From contig OX578276.1 of assembly GCA_951217055.1 (NCBI GenBank), positions 131,924,587-131,988,586 on the forward strand: 64,000 nt of DNA, given 5' to 3'. The notes under the pieces are model-generated. The model made no database searches. It was not told the origin of the DNA and saw only the letters and a program-made list of their open reading frames with translations. The position numbers and the translations under genes are program-made. The stretch's first letter is position 1; each line of letters begins with the position of its first letter. Below, piece by piece: positions 20,282-33,534 of this stretch. This DNA comes from Gerris lacustris (Eukaryota > Arthropoda > Insecta > Hemiptera > Gerridae).

Positions 20282-20950
20282 CATTCAAATACAAATCGGA
20301 TCATATACGTTGTCTTCCCAGGACCTATTTAGTTTCCGAGATATTGATTAAAATAAATCTATTTCAGCTAGAATCAATTCAGATAGAATCAATAGACAAT
20401 CACCTATTGAAAACTTTGTAAATATCAATAATAAATAAATAAAAAATGTGATAATATAGCATTTTTAAATTCAGTACCACTGAATATTGTATATACAAGA
20501 AAGTTCGACTTTGCCGTAGCGATACATGTTTTATTCCATAAAACAACAACACATTCTGCAACGTAGTATGCACCTTGTATTAACTGACACACACACCTTG
20601 TGAGTGGCAATTTACCAATTCACCTCAGGTTAGCTCTCAATAAGCAGATCTTCTTTTATCATTAAGTAGACTAAAGCTGTTTTGGTAGAGTTGTCGCCGT
20701 ATGCCCATAATTTTCCGGTATGACTCTTAAAAGTTTTATCATTAGAGCCGATTAAAATAGTTGCAAATATTGCAATTGTTATAAATAAACGCATAGAAAT
20801 ACTTCTATGAATGTATAGAAAGTTTCCTGCCTAAAGATTTTAGTTACTAAATCCACACTCACGAGTTCTGCTTACTTCAAAAAAGTATATTAAGAATAAT
20901 TTATTTTTTATAATATTCTAAAATCATTTAGAACATCGAATTGATTTTGC
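20282..20950. other. No gene recognised
   Basis: The first ~100 bases probably continue the R4 copy interrupted by the hAT-like unit. The rest is AT-rich with no supported coding frame. Confidence 0.35.
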
Positions 20951-21275
20951 TTCCGAGCTTAACAAAGGTAATAGAAGCTATGTGATCGTTTTGGAGAACG
21001 AACATTTTTGACTCCGATTTCAGAAATTTAAAGACAGAAAACTGTTTTAAACATGAAGAAAGATTTTTGGTTCCTTGTAAGTCTCTCGGTCTGTCACTTT
21101 AGTTTTGTGAACCTATACACATCTTAAAAACTACTGGTCTGATTTTAATGAAATTTGGATGGGAAAATAAAATAAATATGACAAACATATATTGTAAAAC
21201 TATAAAATCATTAAACTATATACAATAGGACGCGAGGAAGCTATGTACCACATTAAATGACAGATTTTTTTTTTT
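20951..21275 (+). repeat. R1 copy, internally deleted
   Basis: Starts GCTTCCGAGCTTAACAAAGG, ends GACGCGAGGAAGCTATGTAC. The middle third of the family is missing. Confidence 0.75.
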
Positions 21276-21904
21276 TTAAATAAGCAGTGCTCTTCCATGA
21301 CTCTATTTTGAATAGTGCTATAATAAAATCTTCTTTTGTCGTCTTGGTTAAGGGTACAGTTATGATTTGAAAAGAAGCCTTTAAAAATATTATGAATTAT
21401 TAAAGTTGATGTATACCTGAACAGGTAAGAGCTGACTTTGCACCTGGATAAATGCCAGGTGAGCAAACACCGTGTGCTTGACATTCTCTTATGATATCGA
21501 CAGAGTGACGTCACCACAACATTAATATCGTCTGGTTTACTGACATTTTACTTTTCCCTTGCAGTCTTGTGTTCAATATAACGTCTCCTGTTTACCCTTA
21601 CTATTATTATTCTAGATCATCACTCTTACCAGAATAAACTGTCCATTTTTAGACAGGCAACAACTTCTAAGGTTTCCTCCACAGCTTGAGAACTGCTCAA
21701 TCAACAATTATTTTATATTAGTAGTGTGTTCTTTTATTTTAGCTGATTTAAGTGATATGTATCTGATATGCAACGGATCGTTTCCTTATATGTAAAGTTG
21801 AGATTACTTTTGAATGTACAAAGAACAGACCGATTTCACGCCATTATAAATTCATCTGTTAAGAAATCAAAATTTGAAAACACTGGGCTTAATGACTAAT
21901 GTTT
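21276..21904. other. No gene recognised
   Basis: AT-rich sequence without defensible features. Confidence 0.35.
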
Positions 21905-22602
21905 TAAATTGATTTAATTGTTTCAAGCATACCTAATAACAATTTATAAATTGATTATTTATTTGTTTCAAGCATACCAAATAACAATTTATAAATTGAT
22001 TTGCTTTTTTCAAGCATACCTAATAACAATTTATAAATTGATTTAATTGTTTCAAGCATATCTAATAACAATTTATAAATTGATTTAATTGTTTCAAGCA
22101 TACCTAATAACAATTTATAAATTGATTATTTATTTGTTTCAAGCATACCTAATAACAATTTATAAATTGATTTAATTGTTTCAAGCATACCTAATAACAA
22201 TTTATAAATTGATTTGCTTTTTTCAAGCATACCTAATAACAATTTATAAATTGATTTAATTGTTTCAAGCATACCTAATAACAATTTATAAATTGATTTA
22301 ATTGCTTCAGGCTTCAAGCATACCTAATAACAATTTTGAAATCGATTTAATTGTTTCAAGCATACCTAATAATAATTTAGAAATTGATTATTTATTTGTT
22401 TCAAGCATACCTAATAACAATTTAGAAATTGATTTAATTGTTTCAAGCATACCTAATAACAATTTATAAATTGATTTAATTGCTTCAGGCTTCAAGCATA
22501 CTCATTAACAATTTAGAAATCGATTTAATTGTTTCAAGCATACCTAATAACAATTTAGAAATTTATTTAATTGTTTCAAGCATACCTAACAATAATTTAG
22601 TG
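21905..22602. repeat. 42-bp tandem array, 16 copies
   Basis: Sixteen copies of a unit with core CAAGCATACCTAATAACAAT and a variable linker. Four linker types occur (42, 42, 45 and 49 bp units), in the order A B C A A B A C A D A B A D A A. The reverse strand is open through part of the array (SIYKLLLGMLE repeated) only because the unit is a multiple of three. This is a minisatellite, not a CRISPR array: there are no unique spacers. Confidence 0.9.
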
Positions 22603-23010
22603 CATGTAAAGTATTATTCCTGTAACAAATTAATTTAAGAGTAACATGCTATTCTGACTAAATTTTCTCTTACTTTTTTTTCTTAGTGTTAAAAAGACAC
22701 TTGCTAGACCAACTAGTGATAGTTTTGGCATATATAAAGGAAGTGCTTAAGACTGGCTTAAGAGAGGACCAACCTGGCATTTGCCTAGTAAATTGAGGGA
22801 AAACACAGAAAACCTTAGTTTGGCGAACATGAGTCCTTGCATTAGAAAATATTGATTTTCTATTGGCAGATGGATTTCGTTTTGTGTGTGTTTGTTGGTG
22901 AGTGGTCTCCAGATTTTGCGATTTAAGGCTAAGAGGAGTAATTTGTTTATTTTTACCAATTTTTGTGTGTGTGAAATATTATTTTATTTTTGAGAAAAGT
23001 GTAGTCTTGA
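22603..23010. other. No gene recognised
   Basis: AT-rich, no defensible feature. Confidence 0.3.
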
Positions 23011-23240
23011 GATTTTCTTTTTAGGGTCCGTAGGAAAAAAAGTACCTAATTCATTCCTGAGCTTGTCTCTCTATCTGTCTGTGACGTACCTGATCTCCGT
23101 AAGTACCCAACACAAAAGTTTAAACTTTGTTTAAAAAATTCCCCCCCCCCCCCAAAAAAAAAAATTATCTTGAGAACGGTTTGGGCTAGATACTTCGGAG
23201 TAGTTTCATTGCGATTGTACAATAAAATGCATATGCAACG
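23011..23240 (+). repeat. Dispersed repeat R2, fragment
   Basis: TTAGGGTCCGTAGG, TCTATCTGTCTGTGACGTAC, and a C15/A11 run, then TTATCTTGAGAACGG. It resembles 46450-46910 in order (CTGTCCGTTTGTCG, a C-run followed by an A-run, TATCTTAAT). Confidence 0.4.
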
Positions 23241-23339
23241 GGCAAAGTACCTGAAATGTTGTTCATTTGTAGTTTATCGTTTATTTCATGACATTATAAT
23301 AAATGGCTTAAAAGTCATAGCTAAAACTAGGATAGATTC

Positions 23340-23520
23340 AAAAATGTTCGTTTATCTGAACGATTACATAGCTTCCTCTATAGTTAGTTACCTTTGATTT
23401 GATAAGCTCGAGAGCAAAAAAGGAAGGAAATAATTTATTAAACTAGACAGTAATGGGTCATAAAAGTAAAGTACTTGAGAGAACTCGAGCAATGTACCAC
23501 ACTAATTGGCAGAATATTTA
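23340..23520. repeat. R1-like fragment, rearranged
   Basis: Holds ATTACATAGCTTCC and AATGTACCACACTAATTGGC, both R1 end landmarks, with the interior lost. Confidence 0.45.
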
Positions 23521-23678
23521 AAATTTTGGTCATTAAAGCTTTGTTAAGCGCTGTATCGGTAATTTATTTTATCTACGATTGATACGAAATATAAACATTG
23601 TATCTCTGTTTAGATGCGTAGAAAGTTATTATTTACGTACTTGTATTCATTGCGCATGCGCGTCTCATAGTTCTGAAA

Positions 23679-23722
23679 AATTCCTCTTCTTTACCACGCT
23701 AGCGCGGTAAAGAAGAGGAATT
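23679..23722. repeat. 44-bp palindrome
   Basis: AATTCCTCTTCTTTACCACG...CGCGGTAAAGAAGAGGAATT with a single mismatched pair. A TGCGCATGCGCG sequence lies 18 bases upstream. Confidence 0.85.
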
Positions 23723-23966
23723 CTTCAGCTTTACGCACGATTAGCGAGTTTGTTTACATTTAACAAAACTAATTTGCTGTTCTTTTATTAAAGTAACTGT
23801 TTATATCGAGTTTTTAGTGAAAAACAATGAATGGATCAAGAGGCTTTGACGAAAATGTAGAGAATGATACTCCTCCAGAAATAATTAATTCGGCAAAAAA
23901 TACAACTCAAGATTAATTCCATCTTTATCAAGAGAAGAGATACGAACTTACATACAGCAAGTTTAT

Positions 23967-24097
23967 TGCTTCCGAGCTTACCGAAGGTAACGGAAGCATT
24001 GTGTTCACTTTTGAGAACGAAAAACTTTTATGCCTCCGATTTTAAAAATTCCAAGACAGAAATCCGTTTCAGACATCAGGGAACATTTTTGGTCTCG

Positions 24098-24145
<48 letters not shown>

Positions 24146-24545
24146 GGTCTGTGTGTCCGCGAATTATGAAACGTGCGACGATAACTTGAGTAAATGTCAA
24201 CCGATTTTGATGAAATTTGGTAGACATGTTCATTTTACCAATCCCCAGGACGAGTTCGTTGGACAACGTTATCCGTCCAAGCGTTCACGAGCAACGCTCG
24301 CGTAAACGTGAACTTCAAATTCAAAATTATAATTTTAGGTTGGGAAAAAAATCTAACTTCATCTATTCAATGAGACAAACATTTTTTTCAAATACAATTT
24401 TTCAGTAAAACCAACAGCGACACCGCTATGAAGTGTTAAAGATAGCTAAAACTATTAATAGTTTTTACACAATAAACATTATAACAATAAAGTACATGAT
24501 AGGATGCGAGGAAGCTATGTGCCACACTAATTGGCAGTCTATTTT
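23967..24545 (+). repeat. R1 copy with variant interior
   Basis: R1 start (GCTTCCGAGCTTACCGAAGG) and R1 end (GAGGAAGCTATGTGCCACAC), but the interior after the (CTGT)n tract matches the R3-type block (CCGATTTTGATGAAATTTGG, TTTTTCAGTAAAACCAACAG) rather than the usual R1 middle. The CTGT run is expanded to about 14 units. It links the R1 and R3 families. Confidence 0.7.
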
Positions 24546-24583
24546 TTCTGTATTTATTATTTAAATCTAACAATCGTAGATAA

Positions 24584-24717
24584 AGTACGGTACGCAACTC
24601 GTGCGAAAACGGCATTTTGCATTGCTCGTGTGGTTTTACTAGCCTCGCTGTCGCTCGGGTGCAAACTCCACACTCGCATGCAAAATGCTACTTTCCGCAC
24701 TCGACGCGTAATGTACT
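24584..24717. mobile_element. MITE, 134 bp, near-complete inverted repeat
   Basis: Outer halves AGTACGGTACGC...CGTGCG...GCATTTTGCAT and the mirror ATGCAAAATGC...CGCAC...GCGTAATGTACT pair across the whole length. No internal coding. The target duplication is not clear. Confidence 0.6.
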
Positions 24718-26139
24718 ATTAGTGATTGCAGGTTAAATCCCACCAATTGGAAGAAGTTAGTTAGTTGTTAGTTATGATTTTTATCTCGGGAATGAATTTT
24801 CGGATGCCACGTTTATTTGATCTTTAAAGTTGATGTGTGTATTTTGTATAAGGTTAATAGGTCGGTCTTGTGTTCGTGTTCCTATATTACTTATTATATT
24901 TGGTCCAATCTACTTTATTAACATTCCGACATCTTCAATATCGATAAATTCTTTTTACGTTAGAGGAATTCGTTAATATTATTATTATTTGATAGTGGTT
25001 GGATCCATGAGGGCCACTTAAAACATTCCATTTAAAGTCAGTTGCAATGTCGTTAATTTGTGAGGTCTATTGTGGGTTGTGTTTTTGATTTATTTGAGGG
25101 ATTAGTGTTGCTATAAAGTAACTGTAAATTAATTAATAAATTGTTGGTTCATTTATATTAAGGATTATCACAATATTTTTATCGATTAGCTTTTATTAAA
25201 TTATGACCTTTTGTCAGTTTTCCTAAAACTCGCAAGCTGTATAGTGGCTATTAAAATCCCCTAATTTTTAGTTTCTATTTTATTTTTTTGCCGATATGAT
25301 CTGTTGCGACAGGGGGAAGGTTGTTAAGTACGGAGTAGTGTTTGTTGAAGTTTATTATTATTGCAACTCCACTACATATCTTACCATCTTGTCTGTTTTT
25401 ATTATTTTTATTGATTAAAAAATTGTAATGTCAAAGGGAACAAAATAATTAATATACTTGGATGTTAGAATAGTTTTTTATCATTATGTAATAGATATAG
25501 AATGTGATTTAATGTGTATGCACTAAAATTTTATGAACAATTTATCCATCAATATATACTAATTTTGTTCTTAGTTAAAATGAATTATAAATAATCCTAA
25601 CGCGTAATTTACACTCATATATATTTAAATATAAATATTTTTTATTTTTATTTATTTTCCTTTTATGGTAACCACGAACTTATCGGTCTTATAAAAATAA
25701 TATCTTGCGATACAAGTACAAGGGAGTTTAACTTCCTTCTGATAATTTTTCAGTCTTTATCATTAGAGGGGTAAGATAATATATTAAAAAAGCTATTTTT
25801 AAGTTTTATCATGTTTCAAAATCGCTAAATTTTATATTTTCTTAATGCAGTTATAATTATGTAATTAATTTGTGGGGGGTTTTGAGACAAACATTTTCCA
25901 CCTATATTAATTTATAGACCCTTAATAACTGAACCTTTAACATTAACTACGCTTGTAAACAAGGTTTGATTTCCAAAATAAATAATGATATTTTTATCTA
26001 AAAAATTTTAATGTTTGCGTCATTTATATTATTGTTCTTCTACACAGGATAAGTTTCAAAAAGTGTGTCGGAAAAATAAAGGCTGTGATTCCTTGAGTAA
26101 TTCAAAGAAATAATTTTATTAAAAAAACATTTTTAAAAT
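24718..26139. other. No gene recognised
   Basis: AT-rich, no repeats or coding frames that I can support. Confidence 0.35.
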
Positions 26140-26410
26140 CAAGCTTTTATTCGTATTCTTTTCAGCAAACCCTTTCATTTGATACCCATATCATGGCCGT
26201 GCTTAAAAAATAACTAGTTCGCCATATTGGATTTAGAATGACTTCACTTAGCTAACCATACATTGTCATCCAAACTAAACGTGTATGCAAAATTTCAATA
26301 AAATCGGTTGAGGATAACTGCTTTAAAATTCAGTTGCAATATTTGACCCGAACATACATACGCATACATACAAACATTGGAAGTTAAATAAAAGCTTGTA
26401 AAAAAGTTCC
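26140..26410 (+). repeat. Probable dispersed repeat fragment
   Basis: Phrases such as TTTGATACCCATATCATGG, GCAAAATTTCAATAAAATCG, ACATACATACGCATACATAC and AAATAAAAGCTTGTAAAAAA look like the 3' part of a retroposed repeat. It is seen once in this window, so the call rests on style alone. Confidence 0.3.
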
Positions 26411-27839
26411 TATTAACGATACTAGTGTTGAGATGCAGGTTGTCAAAAAAATTTGTTTTTATCAACAACAACTTGACTATAACTTTTTTTATCTAGTCGT
26501 TTGCTTTAATGCATGAAAAATAAAAATTTGTTATAATAAAATTCCGGTTATTCTCTAAAACGGAAAAAGCTCACGCAACCCTAAAAAACATAAGACAAAA
26601 ATTTAACTAGTGCTCAAAAGTTGCTAATATTAATGATACCTAAGATGTGTACAAATGCTGAATTTTTATTTCAAACGGTTTCTGGGATAACGTAAAAAAT
26701 AGTATATTATGTTACTAGGCTGTGAAGTGAGTCTTTTTTTTTACCGCGGTAATTGCCAGCTTTTTTAAGTTTTCCTTTATTTGTACAATAAACTCTACCT
26801 ATATACAAAATTTCAAGTTTCTAGGATTGTTTGAAGTGGCTTAGAATTATGATGAGTGAATGAGTGACAAAATAACAAATCTTTAGGCTTATAATATGAG
26901 CCTAAAAGATTGTTATATTATATCTTATGAAATACCACGGGTAGAGTTGTGAAACTATTATTTCTGGTTCAGTTTGTCATGAACTCTAAAATAAAATAAA
27001 TTTTAATATATCTAAGTATCTTCAATAGAATTATAGAGGGGAGTCCAAATTGCCGTGAGTTGGTTCCAGTAAAGGATGGTACGGCTGTTCTTGACTTGGC
27101 GGGGACACTGCCGTGGCCCAGATATTATATTTAAAAGTTAATATAGTCTGTTATCAAGTTAATTTTAAATTCATTTCAAAACTATAAGAACATTTTTTGG
27201 TCTTATTTTAAGAAATAAATTTTTAAGAAATTTAAAAAGTTCATAAATATCATTTATTGTCAAACCTCAAGGGAAAAAGTTTTATCACAGAACAGTTTTT
27301 TTCCATTATAATATTTATAGGATCTCTGACACAAGAAATGTTTATGTTAGACATTGACAATTAACTGAATTTTTCTTCTTTCTCAAAGATCGAAGAAGAA
27401 ATCATGCAGCCAGCATTATATAATATCGAGTACCAGTTTCTTCATCATTCCCTGTGCCCTTTGAGAAACGTGCAACTTTCACTGTACTTTAATACATCAC
27501 TCTTGATACTTTTCATGCATTTTTTTTTAATATTAATGAGCTTTTTGAGACCGTTATGTCACAGCATAAGAACAATGCTTACATCTTACGAACTTACGAA
27601 TGAGAGAGTTTGGTTCTTAAAACAATATAAAATATGTTTATAATAATGTTATAATTAGTAACTTATGAGAAGAAAGTATTTGATTCAAATACAGAGTCCA
27701 AGCAGCGGTAATAAGGCACTTTCGACGAGTTGAAGAAAGAGAAAATATAAAGAGATCGAATACAAAATCAAAATATCAAAGCTATTAACATCCTTCCCGT
27801 ATCCGAGTGCATTGAACAATATCAGCTCCGTTGATTTGT
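26411..27839. other. No gene recognised; one repeat-like block
   Basis: The block 26725-26910 shares AATTTCAAGTTTCTAG, GATGAGTGA and AGTGACAAAA phrases with 34500-34600. The 79-codon frame at 27404-27643 has no recognisable motif and is not called. Confidence 0.3.
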
Positions 27840-28085
27840 TTATATGACAAGGATGATGGAAGGAAAGTTCCCACGGACTTGAGAGGCGTGGCCTAAGGGA
27901 AGAAGACCAAGAGGACGCCCAAGATGCAAGTGGGATAAAAACGTCGTGGATGCCACTTACAGGAAAAGGGACACTTGTAAGAAAAGGGATCTCCTTGAAT
28001 GAGGCAAATTAAAGGCCAGAGGCAGTGGCATGCCTCTCTGCAAACCCCGACACTCTTGGAGATAAAAGAGGACGACTATATAAGT
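27840..28085 (+). pseudogene. LINE reverse transcriptase C-terminal tail
   Basis: The frame reads YMTRMMEGKFPRT, a stop, EAWPKGRRPRGRPRCKWDKN, then VVDATYRKRDTCKKRDLLE and a second stop. The GRRPRGRP..W block after a RMxEGxxPR motif is the typical C-terminus of non-LTR retrotransposon ORF2 proteins. A further partial match (GMPLCKPRHSW, like the last residues of such proteins) follows in the same frame, then an (ATAAG)n-like end at about 28077-28090. It is a 5'-truncated, decayed 3' end, a common fate of LINE copies. The clade cannot be set from so little sequence. Confidence 0.65.
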
Positions 28086-28194
28086 AAGTAAGCTATTTGA
28101 TAACTAAATTATGATCATACAACTTGGATTTATAATTGGGACAAATAAATTTATCCTATATGACGATGATTCTCAACCTCCGATCCACAGAAAA

Positions 28195-28622
28195 AAATAA
28201 TCTGCCAATTAGTGTGGCACATAGCTTCCTCGCGTCCTATTTCATATACTTTAATGATTTAATCTTTTACAACCTACTGTTGTAAAATGTTTTTTAAAAT
28301 CTGCCATAATTGTTCATGAATTAAAGTTTCAATTCAGCAAATTTTAAAGAGCTCAGAGAGAAACAAAAGGGTGCAGAAGGTTTAAACTTATACAGGATCA
28401 ACAATGGGCTATCCAAATTTAATTAAAATCAGCCGAGCAGTTTTTAAGATATGTTGGTTCGTAAAAATTGAGCGACAGACAGACATGGAACTAAAAATGG
28501 ATAATAAGAAGCTCTGATGTCTGAAACGGATTTTTCATGGAATTTTTTAAATCAAAGACATCCAATTTTATGATCTTCGGAATTATCACGTAGCTTCCGT
28601 TACCTTCGGTAAGCTCAGAATT
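28195..28622 (-). repeat. R1 copy, shortened
   Basis: CTGCCAATTAGTGTGGCACA to CCGTTACCTTCGGTAAGCTC, reverse order of R1 landmarks, with part of the middle missing. Confidence 0.75.
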
Positions 28623-29260
28623 AATGAGATAAAAAAGTAACAATTTCAACTGGTATTTCAAAGTCTAATTGAGGTATTTGAAATAAATGAACGCAATATG
28701 TATGAGCTGGTAGATCTACTCGAGTAAGGCATTTTGACATCTTATGGTAAGGTAAGAATGGATTGAGAATGAGTTCTAAGTCACGAAAGCTCCAGCCATT
28801 CTTAACGGTTCACCTCCGGTCCCAGGGACCTTAAGGCTGCATAATACTCCCCCGTGTACGGTACCTGGACCATCTCTCTCCGGTACCTTTCTCTTTACTC
28901 AATAGTCTCAGATATCTAGGTAAGGAATAGACTCAATTCAAGTATTCCAGAACCCAGCTTTTAGGATGTAGTCCGTACCAAATGTATCTGCCTTATACTC
29001 CAATGTACATAATAATGCAATATAAATACATAATTCAGTTATACTATCTCCCTTTTGAATATTTACTTCAGAAATACTTTGATAAGTGAATCAGTTTACT
29101 AAAGCCTACGACTTATGCCCTTATGGCTAGATCCTTATGCCAATATTACCGCTTTTATCGAGTGTTAATAATGCAATGTCGTCCAAAATCGTTGAGAACC
29201 TTTTGACAATAAAGTTTAAATAGTTTTGCAACCTTGATCACCATCTCTTCTGAAGACTTA
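28623..29260. other. No gene recognised
   Basis: A GC-richer patch at 28780-28890 with several GGTACC/GGTCC palindromes; otherwise AT-rich. Confidence 0.3.
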
Positions 29261-29840
29261 GCTTCCGAGCTTACCTAAAGTAACGGAAGCTATGTGATCG
29301 TTCTGAACAACGACATTTTTTTATGTGGACGATTTCAAATTTCAAAAAAGACAGAAATCTGTTTCAGACATCAGGGAACATTTTTGGTTCTGAGTCTGTC
29401 TGTCGCTCAACTTTTGCTAACCAACATATCTTAAAAACTAATTGTCCGAGTTTAATGAAATGTGCTAAACCATATATTTATTTATTTATATATATTATAT
29501 ATCTTCAACAGTACTAACATGATTTTTTATGAAATTTGGATGTTTTGTCGAAAGTAACCCGTAGATAGCCCTAGATTAAATTGAACCGTCTGAGTTCTCC
29601 AAATTGACGAATTGAAATTAAAATAATGGGGGGGGGGATTAAATAAATTTGAAAGCGAAGAATTTTCATTCTTCAGAACGACCACATAGCTTCCGTTTGG
29701 TAAGCTAGGAAGCAAAAGGGGGGGGGGATTTAATAAATTTGACAATAATAAAATATAAAGCATAAAATCATTACTGTATACGAAACAGATCGCGAGAAAG
29801 CTGTGTGTGCCAGACTAATTGGCAGACTATTTTAAGTGTG
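29261..29840 (+). repeat. R1 copy with internal rearrangement
   Basis: Starts GCTTCCGAGCTTACCTAAAG. At 29650-29715 a fragment of the R1 5' end in reverse orientation (GAACGACCACATAGCTTCC) is inserted between two G-runs, then R1 resumes to the GAGAAAGCTGTGTGTGCCAG end. Confidence 0.7.
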
Positions 29841-29964
29841 CATGGTAAAGGTGTACGGATATATCCAGAAAGATGAGTATGTTAGCGTAAAAAATTCTAA
29901 TTTTTTTTTGCCATTATTAATATAATAATATTTATAATTTATATAAACAATAATTAATGTAACT

Positions 29965-30018
29965 TTTTTTAGACTCTTACTCCCCTTATAAAAACCAGAA
30001 GGGAGTAACAATCTAAGT
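29965..30018. repeat. Family P short hairpin
   Basis: TTTTTTAGACTCTTACTCCC ... GGGAGTAACAATCTAA. Confidence 0.65.
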
Positions 30019-30029
30019 AATTGTTTTGA

Positions 30030-30230
30030 TTTTTTACACCAATTGAAGTATCAATTTAGCGCAGATGGTTTAAATTAATCTGAGGCTATCTGCAGGCTAG
30101 TTATGACAAACTTTCCAAATTTCATAAAAATCGGATGAGTACTTTTAAAGATATAGGTGTAAATAAATGTATATTAGTGCGCATGTGGATGAAAAACAAA
30201 TAGGCACAGACTCGGAAGCAAAATACTATA
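30030..30230 (-). repeat. R1 internal fragment
   Basis: Matches the R1 middle: GAAGTATCAATTTAGC, TTAATCTGAGGCTATCTGC, AAAGATATAGGTGTAAAT. Confidence 0.65.
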
Positions 30231-30887
30231 ACTGATTCACATGGTTTGCCCATTAGGGTGCAAATTTAGCCATTCAATATTAATACACCAAAATAGTTGT
30301 ACAGCTTTACCTCCACATTCAGTAAACTAATGGACACGTTAGCAACTAAGTATTACTTTGATTAATTCGAGTTTTTTAATTAATATGTCAAATTAAGACA
30401 TCAAAACACGAAGCGTTGCGTGATGAATGTAATTTGAACGTTTTTAATTATGTAGTTTTATGAAAATGAGTATGTGAGTAAGAATCAACAGGTGGTAAAA
30501 GAGTCGACCATATCATGTTTAAACAATAATATTTTTATGAAAGCATTGCCACTTCTACTTAGAGATTTTATCAGAGAAACAAGTTTATTAACATACCTGA
30601 GATAAGGATAATGACACAAGTCATATTTTTATCCTCTTTATTCTTTAAAAGCATACAGTACCATTTTTACACTCGAAAAAGATTTTTTATCTTTTTATAT
30701 TACCTTAATGATTGTTATTTAAGTTTTTATGGTCAAGTAGCGTAGCCTATCGGCCTATCACCATTTGATGGCATAGAAAACATACAAAAACATTTTACAG
30801 TTTACTCTGGAAGACATATGCTTAACTTAAACTTATACTTGATTTCATACAACAGTGCATTATTAAACTCACTTATAATCTTAGAAA
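30231..30887. other. No gene recognised
   Basis: AT-rich. AAGTAGCGTAGCCTATCGGC near 30735 is weakly box-A like; no B box follows. Confidence 0.3.
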
Positions 30888-31475
30888 GACTGCCAATTAG
30901 TGTGGCACAAAACTTCATCGCATCCTATCACGTAAATTATTGATTTTATGCTTTTACAAACCATTATTGTCTAATTTATTTAATTGTTTCCTCCGTTTTT
31001 AAATGTCAAAATTGTTTTGGCTTTTTACATGAATTAAAGAATCAATAATTAAGCAAAAGTTAATGAGCGAAGAAGGTTGAAATTAATCTGGTGCTATCTT
31101 CCATCTATTTTCGACAGACCTCCCAAATTTCATAAAAATCAGATGAGTACTATTGAAGATTAAATAAATCTAGGTTTTTGCGAATGTTGAAGAGTTGATT
31201 GTTGAAAAAACGTATATGGAACCAACTATGGGCCAATTATGACCTATTATACAAATTTCATTGAAATCGGACGTGTAGTTTTTAAAATATTATGTTAGTT
31301 CGCAAAAATTGAGCTACAGACCGACAGATAGACACGAAACCAAAAACGTTCCCTGATAATATCTGAGACAGATTTCTGTCTTGGAATTTTTGAAATTGGA
31401 GACATAAAATATTTTTGTTTTTTAGAACGATCGCATAGCTTCCTGGGACCTTCGGTAAGCTCGGAAGCAGAATTA
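30888..31475 (-). repeat. R1 copy
   Basis: Nearly full length: GCCAATTAGTGTGGCACAAA to GGACCTTCGGTAAGCTCGGA. Confidence 0.8.
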
Positions 31476-31550
31476 CAAAACTCATTTTCACTTGTTTACA
31501 AACAAAAGTGGTTATTTAAACCTATTTATTTATTAAGCGTCAATATTTTG

Positions 31551-32140
31551 CTTCCGAGCTTACCGAAGGCAACGGAAGCTACGTGATCGTTCTGAAGAAC
31601 GAACAAATTTTAGGTCTCCGATTTCAAAAATTCCAAGACAGAAATCCGTTTCAGACATCGCATCAGGGAACATTTTTGGTTCCGTGTCTGTCTGTCGGTC
31701 CGCTGTCGTTCGATTTTTGCGAACCAACATATCTTAAAATCTACACGTCCGATTTTTATGAAATTTGGATGGTAGGTCATAATTAGACCATTGTTGGTCC
31801 CATATAAGTTTCAACCTTCTGCACTAATTTGTTTCTCTTTCTCGTGCACACAATCATACATTTATTTACACCTATAGCTTCAAAAGTACTTATCTGATTT
31901 ATATTAAACTTTTATATTTTATCGAAAAAAAAAACCCGCAGATAGCCCAAGAATAATTTAAACCGTCTGCGCTCTTCAACTTTTGCTAAATTGATACTTT
32001 AATTCATATAAAAAATCAATCAAAACAATTTTGACATATTAGAAAAACGGAGGAAACAAACGAATTCGACAAAAATGGTTTATAAAGCATAAAATCAATA
32101 AAGTACGTGATAGGATGCGAGGAAGCTATGTGCCACAACA
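31551..32140 (+). repeat. R1 copy
   Basis: Nearly full length, among the best preserved: GCTTCCGAGCTTACCGAAGG through CTGTCTGTCGGTCC to GATGCGAGGAAGCTATGTGC. With 30888-31475 it forms a divergent pair only 75 bases apart. Confidence 0.85.

Positions 32141-33534
<1,394 letters not shown>

Noticed and set aside
22126..22317. Repetitive KLLLGMLE protein on the minus strand
   Set aside because: An open frame created by a tandem repeat whose unit is a multiple of three.
21905..22602. CRISPR-like array
   Set aside because: The whole unit repeats, including the linkers; there are no unique spacers and the context is eukaryotic.
24069..24266. RQTD-repeat protein
   Set aside because: Translation of the (CTGT)n tract inside an R1 copy.
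27404..27643. 79-residue hypothetical protein
   Set aside because: Low-complexity composition, no motif, no splice or promoter context.
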